Part shown: one piece after another, positions 17,478 through 26,369 of the stretch | Layout of the letters: each line of letters begins with the position of its first letter | Position numbering within the stretch: position 1 is the stretch's first letter | Source: Corynebacterium jeikeium | GTDB taxonomy: Bacteria > Actinomycetota > Actinomycetes > Mycobacteriales > Mycobacteriaceae | Assembly (NCBI RefSeq): GCF_028609885.1 | Contig: NZ_CP063195.1 | Coordinates: 2,232,001 to 2,296,000, forward strand | Reading direction: 5' to 3' | Length of the DNA: 64,000 nucleotides | Position numbers and translations under genes: made by a program | Notes under the pieces: generated by a model | Database searches by the model: none | What the model was told of the DNA's origin: nothing | What the model saw: the letters and a program-made list of their open reading frames with translations, nothing else

Positions 17478-17954
17478 TCAAAGTTTGTTTTTCTTCTGCC
17501 AGCGTCGGATCAGCAGCATCAGCATGGCACACACGCCCAGCCCTACGGCCATGGACGATAGTGCCGGCAGGAAAGCCAACGTCCATCCCCTCCCCTGCAC
17601 CTTTACATTCTCGGGGTCGCTGACTTGGTATTCGACGCGCACGTTCTGCCCCTCCACCAGGCCAGAAGGGTACTTTAGCCCCTCCTCGGGCTGCTGGAAG
17701 TTGCCGTCTGCGTCGCGGAAGCGCACGGTGGTCCGCAGCGTCTGTACCGAGACCACCTCCGCCGTCGCCTCGGCTTTGTCTCGCGAGATCGCAAAATCAT
17801 CCATCGCAGAGGTCACGATCATCCCGCCGCACACCAGCATCACCAGCCCTGCCAGGGCAATAACGGCTTGCTTCGCGCGCCGCAGTCTGCGCGCCGTCCG
17901 GATTTGTTTCGGGGTGAGCGTGTCGTTCCTCGCGCGATCTATTGTGCGGTTCAT
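17478..17954 (-). CDS. Small two-span membrane protein (DUF3592-like)
   Basis: A 158-residue protein with a basic N-terminus, a first membrane helix (AVIALAGLVMLVCGGMIVTS) and an extracytoplasmic domain of about 70 residues. A second helix (FLPALSSMAVGLGVCAMLML) follows, then a basic tail. The external part (AEVVSVQTLRTTVRFRDADG and YPSGLVEGQNVRVEYQVSDP) is typical of DUF3592 proteins. Its ATG overlaps the menD stop (ATGA), so it is translated with menD. Its function is unknown. Confidence 0.75.
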   Translation of the reverse strand: MNRTIDRARNDTLTPKQIRTARRLRRAKQAVIALAGLVMLVCGGMIVTSAMDDFAISRDKAEATAEVVSVQTLRTTVRFRDADGNFQQPEEGLKYPSGLVEGQNVRVEYQVSDPENVKVQGRGWTLAFLPALSSMAVGLGVCAMLMLLIRRWQKKNKL

Positions 17955-19837
17955 CGTGTGCCCGCAATTCTTTTTTCTATTTCTTGACGCCCACGCCTGC
18001 TCACCTTTACTTCCAGCACCGTGATCCCGCTTCCGCCGATTTCGGCGTGCTCGTCGATAACTGTGGCGAGTTCTTCCACGCTGGTAGCCAGCTTGTGTTC
18101 CACTCCGAACCCGGCGCAGAGCTCCGCGAAGTCCAGGTCCAGTGGCGTGCCGAAGACCCGCTCGAAGGCAGCGGTGCCGTCGGCGAAGGTGCGCAAGTTC
18201 TCGGCACCGGGCTCGAGGGTTTCGAAGATCCCGCCGCCACTATCGTTGGTCAGCACGATCAGCAGGTTGTCGGGGCGCGGCTCGAGCGGCCCGATGTTCA
18301 GCCCGCCGAGGTCGTGGGCGAATGTCAGATCCCCCATCACGGCGATGGTGCGCGGCGCGCGGATCGCAGTCGGGTCGGCGTGGGCGTGCGCCATCGCCGC
18401 GCCCACGGCGGTGGAGATAGTCCCGTCGATCCCCGCCGCCCCACGGTTGGCGATCGCCTGCACGCCGTCAAAAGGCAGCCCGGCGCGGGAGGCATCCCGC
18501 ACCGCCGTAGACGCCCCTAGTACCAGGAGGTCCCCGTCGCGCAGGGCGTCCGCAACAACGGCCACAGCATGCACCGCGGTGAACGGTTCGCGCTCGGCCA
18601 ACCCGTCGCGGACCTGATTCACGCCCATGTCGCTGATGGCGCGGGCGACCTGCAGCCAACTTTCCGGCTGCTCGCCGCGCGGCCGGACGGTGCTGCCGAC
18701 CTCATCAACATTGTCGAAAACATCGGTGACGTTACGGGTGTCGCTGAGGGCGATGACGTTGATGTCCTTGTTGGCCAGGAGCTTTGTGACGCCACGGTGG
18801 AGGGTTGGCCGACCGATCACCACGATCTGTTCCGGGATGGTGACCGCCGAGTGTTCGCCGTCGCTTACGACCTGGGTACTGAACATGTCTACGGCCGCAC
18901 TGTGCACGGGGAAGTCGGGTGCCGGGGCGACGGGTTCCGCGACGGTTGGCACGTCCGCTAGTTCGTCCATGATCGAACGCGCCCAGGCGACGTCGCTGAC
19001 GGAGCCCGCGATGACGAGCGTGCGGCGGGAGAGGTCCACCTCGACCTGGCCATAGGGCAGCTTCCGGGGGCCGCGGGTGGGCTGGCTGGGAGCGTGCGAG
19101 TCGTGCGCACCCTCGGTCGTTGCCGCATCTTCAGCGGCGGCGATTTCGCCCGCCCACAGCGATAGCTCGTCCAGCGTCGGCGGCACGAGCGGTTCCCGCA
19201 GCGGCACGTCCAGGTGGGCTCCGCCGCCGTCGATGGGATCTGTGGCGGCATTGATTAGCTTGCGCACCAGGTCGCGGAGCTCCCCTGCGGCACCTGCAGC
19301 GGCGCCTTCCAGCGCCAGTTCGCCAGTGTTCAGGGTGCATACGGAATGGGTGCCGAAAATCTCCGCCTGGTCGATGGTCTGGTTGGCTCCCGAGCCCAGC
19401 ATGGAAAGCGGCCGATTCGCCGAGAGCACAACCAGTGGCACGCCAGAGAGCGTGGCCTCCACCATGGCCGGCAGGCAGTTGGCCACGGCCGTTCCGGAAG
19501 TCATGACGACCGGCACCGGCCGCCGCGATACCTTCGCCAACCCCAGCGCTAGGAAAGCTGCCGAACGCTCGTCTGTGCGGACGTGCAGGCGCACCCGCCC
19601 GACCCTTTCCGCTTCCACGAACGCCAGGTTCAGCGGCGAGTTCCGCGAGCCGGGGCACAGCACTGCCTCGCGCACACCGCTGCGAATCAGCTGGTCAACC
19701 AGCACCAACCCCGCACGCACTGCAATGGGGCTAGTCAGCGCGGCGGAGTGCGCTGCAGAATCTGCGGCAGAGCGTGTGCCAGAGCCTTGAGTCGGGTCCT
19801 GAGCCGGATCCTGGGAAGAACTATCAGCGTTAGTCAC
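17951..19837 (-). CDS. menD: MenD, SEPHCHC synthase
   Basis: This thiamine-diphosphate enzyme joins isochorismate and 2-oxoglutarate, the first committed step of menaquinone ring synthesis. The 628-residue protein has the N-terminal signature CPGSRNSPLNLAF, the catalytic region VMTSGTAVANCLPAMVEA and the cofactor-binding part AVMGDLTFAHDLGGLN with NDSGGGIFE. An N-terminal Asp/Ser/Gln-rich extension of about 35 residues and an inserted stretch around residue 235 make it longer than the usual 550. It lies 11 bases after menC on the same strand and overlaps the small membrane protein gene downstream. Confidence 0.95.
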   Translation of the reverse strand: MTNADSSSQDPAQDPTQGSGTRSAADSAAHSAALTSPIAVRAGLVLVDQLIRSGVREAVLCPGSRNSPLNLAFVEAERVGRVRLHVRTDERSAAFLALGLAKVSRRPVPVVMTSGTAVANCLPAMVEATLSGVPLVVLSANRPLSMLGSGANQTIDQAEIFGTHSVCTLNTGELALEGAAAGAAGELRDLVRKLINAATDPIDGGGAHLDVPLREPLVPPTLDELSLWAGEIAAAEDAATTEGAHDSHAPSQPTRGPRKLPYGQVEVDLSRRTLVIAGSVSDVAWARSIMDELADVPTVAEPVAPAPDFPVHSAAVDMFSTQVVSDGEHSAVTIPEQIVVIGRPTLHRGVTKLLANKDINVIALSDTRNVTDVFDNVDEVGSTVRPRGEQPESWLQVARAISDMGVNQVRDGLAEREPFTAVHAVAVVADALRDGDLLVLGASTAVRDASRAGLPFDGVQAIANRGAAGIDGTISTAVGAAMAHAHADPTAIRAPRTIAVMGDLTFAHDLGGLNIGPLEPRPDNLLIVLTNDSGGGIFETLEPGAENLRTFADGTAAFERVFGTPLDLDFAELCAGFGVEHKLATSVEELATVIDEHAEIGGSGITVLEVKVSRRGRQEIEKRIAGTR

Positions 19838-19848
19838 AGTTCCACAAT

Positions 19849-20967
19849 CTACCTTCCGCCCGCTAGGTAGCTATAAGCCGCACGCAGGCGGTCCAGCCAC
19901 CAATCACGTCGCTCGCCGGTAAGGCGGAACTCCGCCAGCCGGTCGGCATCGGGGGTTACGGCGCCGGTGTGCATGCGGCCATCGACGATCCGCCGTTCTG
20001 CGAGGTCGTGTTCAAAGAGCGTGCCGGTGGCCAGTCCGGCGGCGTTGGGTTCGGCGACCATGCCATCGTCATCGATGTGCACCAGGCTGGCGGCGGCCTG
20101 CAAACCCGCGCCGAGGCCAACCGCGGTATCCAGGGCCGAACTCACCGTGATGGATACGCCGCGTTGCGCGACCTCGCTGGCCACCCGGCGGAGCTGATCC
20201 ACGCCCCCGAGCGGTGGCACCTTGAGCACGGCCACGTCGCACGCCCCCGCGTCGGTAACCTCCTTGACCGCTGTGATCGGATCCGCGCTCTTACGGATGG
20301 CCTCGTCGGCAGCAACGCGCACAAACAATCCCCGCCGCATGAGGCTCTGGCGCACCTCCGCCAGCTCGGCGACGGTGCGGCAGGGCTGCTCCACATAATC
20401 CAGCGGACCGTCGGCGACGAGGGTTTCTACGACCTCCAGGGCTTGCTGGACGGTCCAGCCACCGTTGGCGTCCATGCGGATCCTCGGGGCACGAACCCCC
20501 TGGTCCGCATACCACTGCCGAACTGCACGGACGCGCTGAACATCTTGGCGCATGCTGGCGGCCGGGTCGTTGGCCAGGGCGTTCTTCTCTGCGACCTTGA
20601 CCTTCACAGTGGTGCAGCCCGGGTAGCGTGCCATAAGCTCGCCGATGATCCCCGGCTGGTCGTCTACGTCCACTGCGGGGATGGTGGCGTTGACGGCCAC
20701 CCACTCATTGACGGGGGCTGAACCGCTAGTTCCATAGCCGTACTGGATCGCCGAACGCAGCCACAGGGAGGCCTCGGCCGGTTCGTATTCCGGAAAAGGG
20801 GCGAACTCGGCCCACTGGGACGGGGCGTCAATAAGAAGGGCCTCACGTACAGTCACGCCACGGAAGGGCACCCGCATCGGCAGGGCAACCACGTCGGCGC
20901 GCTCGAGTAACTCGGCGAGCGACGGCAGCGGAAAAGACAGGTGGGAAGATGCGGCGGAATGGTTCAT
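19849..20967 (-). CDS. menC: o-Succinylbenzoate synthase
   Basis: An enolase-superfamily dehydratase that turns SHCHC into o-succinylbenzoate. The catalytic pattern is present in order: K in TTVKVKVAEK, metal ligands D in RMDANGGW, E in YVEQPC and D in VAADEAI, then K in AVLKVPPLGG. The 372-residue length is somewhat above average because of segments before residue 60. It is the first gene of menC-menD and is divergent from menB, whose start lies 45 bases away. Confidence 0.93.
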   Translation of the reverse strand: MNHSAASSHLSFPLPSLAELLERADVVALPMRVPFRGVTVREALLIDAPSQWAEFAPFPEYEPAEASLWLRSAIQYGYGTSGSAPVNEWVAVNATIPAVDVDDQPGIIGELMARYPGCTTVKVKVAEKNALANDPAASMRQDVQRVRAVRQWYADQGVRAPRIRMDANGGWTVQQALEVVETLVADGPLDYVEQPCRTVAELAEVRQSLMRRGLFVRVAADEAIRKSADPITAVKEVTDAGACDVAVLKVPPLGGVDQLRRVASEVAQRGVSITVSSALDTAVGLGAGLQAAASLVHIDDDGMVAEPNAAGLATGTLFEHDLAERRIVDGRMHTGAVTPDADRLAEFRLTGERRDWWLDRLRAAYSYLAGGR

Positions 20968-21011
20968 GCTTCCTACCTTGCCAAAAGCGGCCGGCCGATA
21001 GAATGGCGGGC

Positions 21012-21974
21012 ATGACTGATTCCAGCAACAACCCCTTCAAACCCGAGCTGTGGCGCCCGGTAGATGCGCCGGGTGTAAACAACTTCACGGACATCACCTA
21101 CCACCGCCATGTTGGCGAAGGCCGCGCCAACGGCATCGTCCGCATCGCCTTCGACCGCCCAGAGGTCCGCAACGCCTTCCGCCCGCACACCGTCGACGAG
21201 TTGTACCGGGCGCTGGATCACGCGCGCCGCACCCCGGACGTTGGCACGATTTTGCTGACCGGTAACGGGCCTTCCCCGAAGGACGGCGGCTGGGCGTTTT
21301 GCTCCGGCGGTGACCAGCGCATCCGCGGCCGTTCCGGTTATCAGTACGCCACCAACCACGATTCGGACGTCGCCGCCGCTGGCGCCGATGGGGTGGACGA
21401 GGCCCGCGCGAAGGTGGAGGGCGGCCGCCTGCACATTCTGGAGGTGCAGCGCCTGATCCGCACGATGCCGAAGGTTGTGATCTGCCTGGTTAACGGCTGG
21501 GCCGCCGGTGGCGGGCACAGCCTGCACGTGGTGTGCGACCTGACCCTGGCCTCCCGCGAGCACGCGAAGTTCAAGCAGACGGACGCCGACGTCGGCTCCT
21601 TCGACGCAGGCTATGGCTCCGCCTACCTGGCCAAGCAGGTGGGCCAGAAGTTTGCCCGCGAGATCTTCTTCCTCGGTGAGGCCATCGACGCTGAAACGAT
21701 GCACCAGATGGGTGCCGTCAACCGGGTGGTGGACCACGCGGATCTGGAGGACACCGCCATCGAATGGGGCCGCAAGATCAACACCAAGTCCCCCACCGCG
21801 CAGCGCATGCTGAAGTTCGCCTTCAACCTAACCGACGATGGGTTGATGGGCCAGCAGGTCTTCGCGGGTGAGGCTACGCGCCTGGCCTACATGACCGACG
21901 AGGCCGTAGAAGGCAAGGATGCCTTCCTAGAAAAGCGCGAGCCGAACTGGGACGACTTCCCGTACTACTACTAA
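21012..21974 (+). CDS. menB: 1,4-Dihydroxy-2-naphthoyl-CoA synthase
   Basis: A crotonase-fold enzyme that cyclises o-succinylbenzoyl-CoA to the naphthoate ring. The 320-residue protein has FDRPEVRNAFRPHTVDEL, the oxyanion-hole segments FCSGGDQRIRGRSGY and VNGWAAGGGHSLHVVCDL, and the C-terminal EKREPNWDDFPYYY typical of MenB. I chose ATG 21012 (MTDSSNNPFK); in-frame codons upstream overlap the divergent menC promoter area. No clear Shine-Dalgarno sequence precedes it, so a leaderless mRNA is possible. Confidence 0.95.
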   Translation: MTDSSNNPFKPELWRPVDAPGVNNFTDITYHRHVGEGRANGIVRIAFDRPEVRNAFRPHTVDELYRALDHARRTPDVGTILLTGNGPSPKDGGWAFCSGGDQRIRGRSGYQYATNHDSDVAAAGADGVDEARAKVEGGRLHILEVQRLIRTMPKVVICLVNGWAAGGGHSLHVVCDLTLASREHAKFKQTDADVGSFDAGYGSAYLAKQVGQKFAREIFFLGEAIDAETMHQMGAVNRVVDHADLEDTAIEWGRKINTKSPTAQRMLKFAFNLTDDGLMGQQVFAGEATRLAYMTDEAVEGKDAFLEKREPNWDDFPYYY

Positions 21975-21994
21975 CTAAGACAGTCCGGGGCTCT

Positions 21995-22645
21995 CTAAGA
22001 CAAGTCTTCTTTGACAATTCTGCGCCCTTGGCGAAGCCCGCCTGTCGTCCAATGACTCAGGACGCACAGCACCAAAGCAAGAACTGAAGTGAGTACGACA
22101 TGCGGCTCCGTGGGCGCAGGTATCAGCCGAGAATCCCCTAGAGGGACTAAAGAACGGTAAGCAGGCATAAACCCCTGGATTGCGATACAAGCCGCATAGA
22201 AGCCCAGGGAGCTAACTCCCGCCCAGTAGGGACCAATCCACGGTGATAGCCCCAGAGTCACCGATGCTACAAGGGTGCTGCTCGTCAGAATCATCAACAC
22301 TACGACGTTGGCAGGGTAAATTCTCAATAGCTGCCCCATTGCCACCGCCGCCACAAGCCATATACTCACGAAGGTCACGCACAGAGAAAACAATGCAACC
22401 CCTCGTGCACGTGAGGAACTGCCTTCCCATTGAGCACTTAGAGGTTCAATCAGAACTGCCACCACAGTACTCAAAAGTAAGAAGACCAACTCCACGTAGA
22501 GCACGTATTTAGGCTCATATACCGTGTCCCAGTTCACTTGAAATCCACCATCGCCAACCAAGACAACTGCAAACACTGCCAGGAGGGAGGCGCCCACAAC
22601 CCAACCCAGCCTTCGGGTCTGCCAACCGTACTTAAGAAGCTGCAT
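21995..22645 (-). CDS. Six-span membrane protein, probable second permease-like subunit of an ABC exporter
   Basis: A 216-residue integral membrane protein with about six hydrophobic helices (for example WVVGASLLAVFAVVLVGDGG and ANVVVLMILTSSTLVASVTL) and a basic C-terminus. I recognise no family motif. Its start overlaps the stop of the upstream permease by 14 bases, so it is the last gene of a four-gene unit: secreted protein, ATPase, permease, this protein. It is AT-richer than the men genes around it. It could be a second membrane subunit or a self-protection protein. Confidence 0.65.
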   Translation of the reverse strand: MQLLKYGWQTRRLGWVVGASLLAVFAVVLVGDGGFQVNWDTVYEPKYVLYVELVFLLLSTVVAVLIEPLSAQWEGSSSRARGVALFSLCVTFVSIWLVAAVAMGQLLRIYPANVVVLMILTSSTLVASVTLGLSPWIGPYWAGVSSLGFYAACIAIQGFMPAYRSLVPLGDSRLIPAPTEPHVVLTSVLALVLCVLSHWTTGGLRQGRRIVKEDLS

Positions 22646-23909
22646 TGGTACCGCCAGAATAACTGCAGGTACTCAGTTCTTTACTGTGTTCCTGCACGAT
22701 CATTTCCATCTGAACGTCATTAAACTGTCGCTCTTTAGGATGGTCTGGTTCGCTACTAAAAGTTTCACGGGCCGTGACTGGAACCCTAGACAACAGCCAG
22801 TCGTTAACTTCGAAAGAAGTGTTGACAGCAGACTCGGAGGATTCCGGTCCACACACTAGAACTCCGGAAATAGCCTCGATCAATAAAGCACCAAAACGAG
22901 ATCCTTGACCAGGCTTAAGCTCTACAATTCCAACGCCATAAGGCAAAGGCTTCGCTGTATCGACCAGGGACGAATCTTTCATTTCATAGAAACCCGCCCT
23001 CGACCTCCCTACAACATCATCGACTGCATTGAGCGAGGTTCTAATTCTTGCTAATTCGGGCTGGTTCTCCTCGTGTACACACACTGTGCGCTCACCAACT
23101 ACTTCACAGACCTGTTTTTCTCTGGCAGAGGCAGAATACTCAAAAACCTCCACGGGGCCGGCAGGCGAAACCAAAGCGATGATAAACACAGCGATAGGGG
23201 CAGCCAAGGACATAGTCACTCTAGAAATGACACCCCGAGACCTCGTAGCGCCAGCACTATAGAGAGCAAGAACCAAAATCACTATAAAGACAAGCCCCAA
23301 CAGTAATTGCCGGTTCAGCCAACTATCTGAATAAATGAAACTAGGTAGCTTCTCAGCCGGAAGTATCGGAATAAACCGCAAGGTCGAAAATCCATTAACT
23401 GCAGACATGGGAAGCACAGCGAGAAGGGCAACCGCAATCAGGGATACTTTCAGATCAGCAGCCAAGTAGCCAATGACATGACCAAGAAACACCGAAAATA
23501 CAATCGATCCTAAGATGGCCAGGTATAGTTTAAACTCCGGTGTTCCACCCCCAGCTGTTGCAATAGCAAAGCTGAAGCAGATAAGCAGTACGGCAACAAC
23601 GCTAAATATAGACACCGCTAACCACGTTAATGTTGTCCAGATAGACTGCCCGTAAGGGCTAACTCGAGTTCCTGCCATAGTGCTTATCCGCCCCGGAGAG
23701 TGCCCGAGGACCTGCAGCACCGCAGCTATCCCGCCTACAAGTGGCATCACGACGACAAGTGAGTTCGACAAGTTCGACTCAATAAGACCCCACTGCTGAT
23801 AGGGAGCCTTCAACAGCTCAAGTTGAAAGAGGACTTCCGTTAAGGTAATTACACAGGCACCCGCAAGCATGATCCAACCGAGGGAAGACCGAGCATACAA
23901 TCTAATCAT
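22632..23909 (-). CDS. ABC transporter membrane protein with a large extracytoplasmic C-terminal domain
   Basis: A 425-residue protein. About six hydrophobic helices fill the first 265 residues. An exposed domain of about 150 residues follows, containing the paired-cysteine segment KQVCEVVGERTVCVHEENQ. A similar C-x-V-H segment occurs in some actinobacterial ABC permeases, as far as I recall. I chose the ATG at 23909 because GGGGAGAG lies nine bases upstream and the start overlaps the ATPase stop by eight bases. The frame is open to 23996 but that part lies within the ATPase gene. It is probably the membrane partner of the ATPase; the substrate is unknown. Confidence 0.7.
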   Translation of the reverse strand: MIRLYARSSLGWIMLAGACVITLTEVLFQLELLKAPYQQWGLIESNLSNSLVVVMPLVGGIAAVLQVLGHSPGRISTMAGTRVSPYGQSIWTTLTWLAVSIFSVVAVLLICFSFAIATAGGGTPEFKLYLAILGSIVFSVFLGHVIGYLAADLKVSLIAVALLAVLPMSAVNGFSTLRFIPILPAEKLPSFIYSDSWLNRQLLLGLVFIVILVLALYSAGATRSRGVISRVTMSLAAPIAVFIIALVSPAGPVEVFEYSASAREKQVCEVVGERTVCVHEENQPELARIRTSLNAVDDVVGRSRAGFYEMKDSSLVDTAKPLPYGVGIVELKPGQGSRFGALLIEAISGVLVCGPESSESAVNTSFEVNDWLLSRVPVTARETFSSEPDHPKERQFNDVQMEMIVQEHSKELSTCSYSGGTNAAS

Positions 23910-24693
23910 GCTTCGGACTCTCCCCATTCTGGGATCGCAGACTCTGAACCAAGTCCGAGTACCCAGCTTCAAACTCAGTTCCATATCGAAGGTCATCGCT
24001 GGTAGCCAGCCCCTCTCCCATACCCTCGAGCGACCCGGAGTACAGGAGCTGCCCCTCTGCTATGACCCATACATCATCAGCCAGATACCGAAGATCTTCC
24101 ATATGGTGGGTAGAAATAAGAACGAGCCTGTCATCGCTAGCAGCGTCGGCAATGCATTTCCGCATTAGCATTCTCGATTCCGGATCCAACCCTGTAGTGG
24201 GCTCGTCGAGAATCATTACCTCCGGCTCGTGTACAAGGACGCACGCGAGTCCAAGCCGTTGCCGTTGTCCACCCGAGAGCGCACCAGCCTTCAGCACTTG
24301 CTGCTCATTCAGACGAACAACATCAAGCGAATTTTCCACAGCACGATTAAGTTGCTTCCCCGTTAGACCATTAACCCATCCAACATATTCAACAGTGTCT
24401 TTGACACACATCCCGGGAACAAACGTGAAACGCTGCGGTAAGTAGCCAATAGAAGAGTTTCTCTGATACTCATCCATCGTTTTCCGCCCATGCTCTGTCA
24501 CCAGGCAGACTGAACCCTTCGGGGATTTCAACCGACCAGTGACAATATTCAGCAAGGTACTCTTACCGGAACCATTCGGCCCCAAGATACCCGTGACACC
24601 TTCATTAAAAGTTCCGGTAATGGAGCGCAACACTGGCTTCTTACCAAGGATCTTCCTATACGAGAAGCTCAGTTCTTCTATTGACAGTTTCAT
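23902..24693 (-). CDS. ABC transporter ATP-binding protein, exporter type
   Basis: A 263-residue nucleotide-binding subunit with Walker A GPNGSGKSTLLN, Q-loop IGYLPQRFTF, signature LSGGQRQRLGLA, Walker B VMILDEPTTGLDPESR and the H-loop STHHMEDL. The overall form fits the CcmA/NatA group used for export or drug and bacteriocin resistance. It follows the small secreted protein by 27 bases and overlaps the permease, so the four genes are probably cotranscribed. Composition is lower in GC than the core genes. Confidence 0.88.
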   Translation of the reverse strand: MKLSIEELSFSYRKILGKKPVLRSITGTFNEGVTGILGPNGSGKSTLLNIVTGRLKSPKGSVCLVTEHGRKTMDEYQRNSSIGYLPQRFTFVPGMCVKDTVEYVGWVNGLTGKQLNRAVENSLDVVRLNEQQVLKAGALSGGQRQRLGLACVLVHEPEVMILDEPTTGLDPESRMLMRKCIADAASDDRLVLISTHHMEDLRYLADDVWVIAEGQLLYSGSLEGMGEGLATSDDLRYGTEFEAGYSDLVQSLRSQNGESPKHD

Positions 24694-24720
24694 GCGTCGG
24701 AACTCAAAACCACAGGAAAG

Positions 24721-25203
24721 TTAGCAACGCACACCGCGATCTCCTTGCTTCTTATTACCAGTATCGCTTCTGGTTTCGCCAAAGTATGTCCCCCTTCCTT
24801 TACATACTCCATACGCGCGAATGGCTCCGTTTCCATACCCCCAAGATTCACCAATCACCTCATCGGGAAGAAACTTCCGATCCTTCCGCAACTGCACTCG
24901 AAATCCAACAGGATTGGCGCAGTCAAACCGTCCTCCCTGGACCCCTAGCCCTCTCCCGTTCTGCCCCACGGCCCAGGTATGAAGTCGGCAATTCCCTGCT
25001 GCTGTGGTCATAAAACCACCCTCCACCCTCTCATCAGGATGGGCAACCCCCTCTTGCCTATCAACAAGCCTTCCATTAGGCTCCCGCAAGTTGTTCTCAA
25101 CAACAGCATGACCGACATCCTCTGCCTGCGCACTCTGAATCGCACCCCCTGCAAGCCCCATAACTGACACCAAGCCCGCAACCACAGCTTTCATTTTCAC
25201 CAT
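24721..25203 (-). CDS. Small secreted four-cysteine protein of unknown function
   Basis: A 160-residue precursor with a classical signal peptide (MKAVVAGLVSVMGLAGGAIQ, cleavage after AQA near residue 27). The mature part of about 133 residues is polar, with exactly four cysteines (NCRLHTW, FDCANP, YGVCKGRG and the final Cys), consistent with two disulfides. The C-terminal GTYFGETRSDTGNKKQ pattern resembles small exported actinobacterial proteins that end in a TYY-x-E-x-R motif; that is a weak likeness. A strong ribosome-binding site (AGGAGA) precedes the ATG. Being first in an operon with an ABC system suggests a secreted effector or sensor ligand; function not established. Confidence 0.7.
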   Translation of the reverse strand: MVKMKAVVAGLVSVMGLAGGAIQSAQAEDVGHAVVENNLREPNGRLVDRQEGVAHPDERVEGGFMTTAAGNCRLHTWAVGQNGRGLGVQGGRFDCANPVGFRVQLRKDRKFLPDEVIGESWGYGNGAIRAYGVCKGRGTYFGETRSDTGNKKQGDRGVRC

Positions 25204-25255
25204 TTTGGATCCATCTCCTTTTCAACATCGGGGCAGCAACTCCACCCTCAAAGGC

Positions 25256-25284
25256 ATTAAATCCCAACAAGAACGAGGCATCAA
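25256..25284 (-). promoter_or_regulatory. Promoter of the secreted protein / ABC operon
   Basis: On the minus strand TTGATG (25279-25284) and TTTAAT (25256-25261) are 17 bases apart, about 50 bases upstream of the ATG at 25203. Confidence 0.5.
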
Positions 25285-25345
25285 TAAGATGATTAAATTT
25301 AACCACTTTTGGGGGCAAAATTGATTGGGCAAGAACACCCCTCCA

Positions 25346-26288
25346 CTAGCCGCGCAGCTTATTCCATGCCGGGGGCATCGGGGCGTGCAAGTCCAGCACC
25401 TCGCCATCCGGCAGGGGCACCACCAGCCTGCAGGCGTGCAGCATCAACATCCGCACACCCTTTTCTGCGGCCGTCCGGTTAGCAGCGGGATTCCCGTAAC
25501 GAGAGTCCCCGATGATCGGGTGGCCCAGATGCTGCAGGTGCACGCGGATCTGGTGCTTCCAGCCTGTCAACAGCTGTGTCTCCACGAGGGTGCCCGCAGT
25601 CCCCCCACGGTTTCTTCACCCACACCTTCGTTTCCGCCCGCTGCCCGGCGCGACGATCCACCACCGTGGCCGCCCCGGTTTTGCGCAGTGGCACATCTAT
25701 CCGTCGCGGCTGCCCGCCGCCCCTTTTCATCCCACCGGCAACCACCGCCAGGTAGTAGCGCTGGATGTCCTCCCCGCCGGTACGCAGGAGCCCCTGAAGA
25801 TGCCGCAGCATCTTCGAATTCTTCGCCACTATCAGCAGGCCAGAGGTCTCCTTGTCCAGCCGGTGCGCCAGCTCTAGTTCCTTTTCCTTCGGCCGTAGCA
25901 CGCGCAGCGCCTCGATCACCCCAGCCTTGACCCCGCTGCCCACATGCACGGCGATGTTGGCAGGCTTATTCACCACAAGCAGGGCGCCATCCTCAAAAAC
26001 GATATGCCGGGACAGCCTGCGGGCCAATTGTTCCGCCGCCTTGCGATCCCCCGTAGGCGTCGGTTTCTCCGCGGCGACTTCCAGGGCGGGCAAGCGAACC
26101 TTGTCGCCGGCAACGGTGCGCTGGTCGGGTTTACACTTGGCGCCGTTGACGGTGATCTGCTTGGTGCGCATCAGGCGGAACAGCACCGTGGCGGGTACGC
26201 CCTTGACCTGCGAGCGGATGTATTTATCCAGGCGGCGATCCGCCTGCGAGTCGCTCACAATCAGGGTCTGAGGTTCGGAATGATTCAT
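25346..26288 (-). pseudogene. RluA-family 23S rRNA pseudouridine synthase gene with a one-base frameshift
   Basis: The first part (from ATG 26288) has an S4 RNA-binding domain (RRLDKYIRSQVKGVPATVLF) and the catalytic segment AHRLDKETSGLLIVAKN with the active Asp. It runs in frame to KVWVKKPWG. The rest ([20 protein letters not shown] to the stop at 25346) is in another frame. Removing one base from the six-base G tract (plus-strand C at 25601-25606) rejoins the two into a normal protein of about 313 residues. The normally invariant Arg in the GR-x-HQIR motif is Trp here, a possible second lesion. It is either a decaying gene, a slippage-regulated gene or a sequencing indel. Sites modified cannot be told from sequence. 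Confidence 0.85.
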
Positions 26289-26344
26289 GGTGGCTCTGGC
26301 CTCTACCTGTAGCGGATTGACCTGCCACAAACCCGGCCCTGCCA

Positions 26345-26368
26345 GCGCTAACTTGGTAGCGTTAGCGC
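26345..26368. promoter_or_regulatory. Inverted repeat at the start of the DoxX gene
   Basis: GCGCTAAC and GTTAGCGC are separated by eight bases and end two bases before the ATG at 26370. The position would let a bound repressor, or an mRNA hairpin, block expression. No Shine-Dalgarno sequence lies between the repeat and the ATG. Confidence 0.45.
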
Positions 26369-26369
26369 C

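Noticed and set aside
15970..18024. A 684-codon plus-strand frame opposite mgtA
   Set aside because: Long, but it is the antisense of mgtA and the DUF3592-like gene, both with clear family motifs, and it has no domain of its own.
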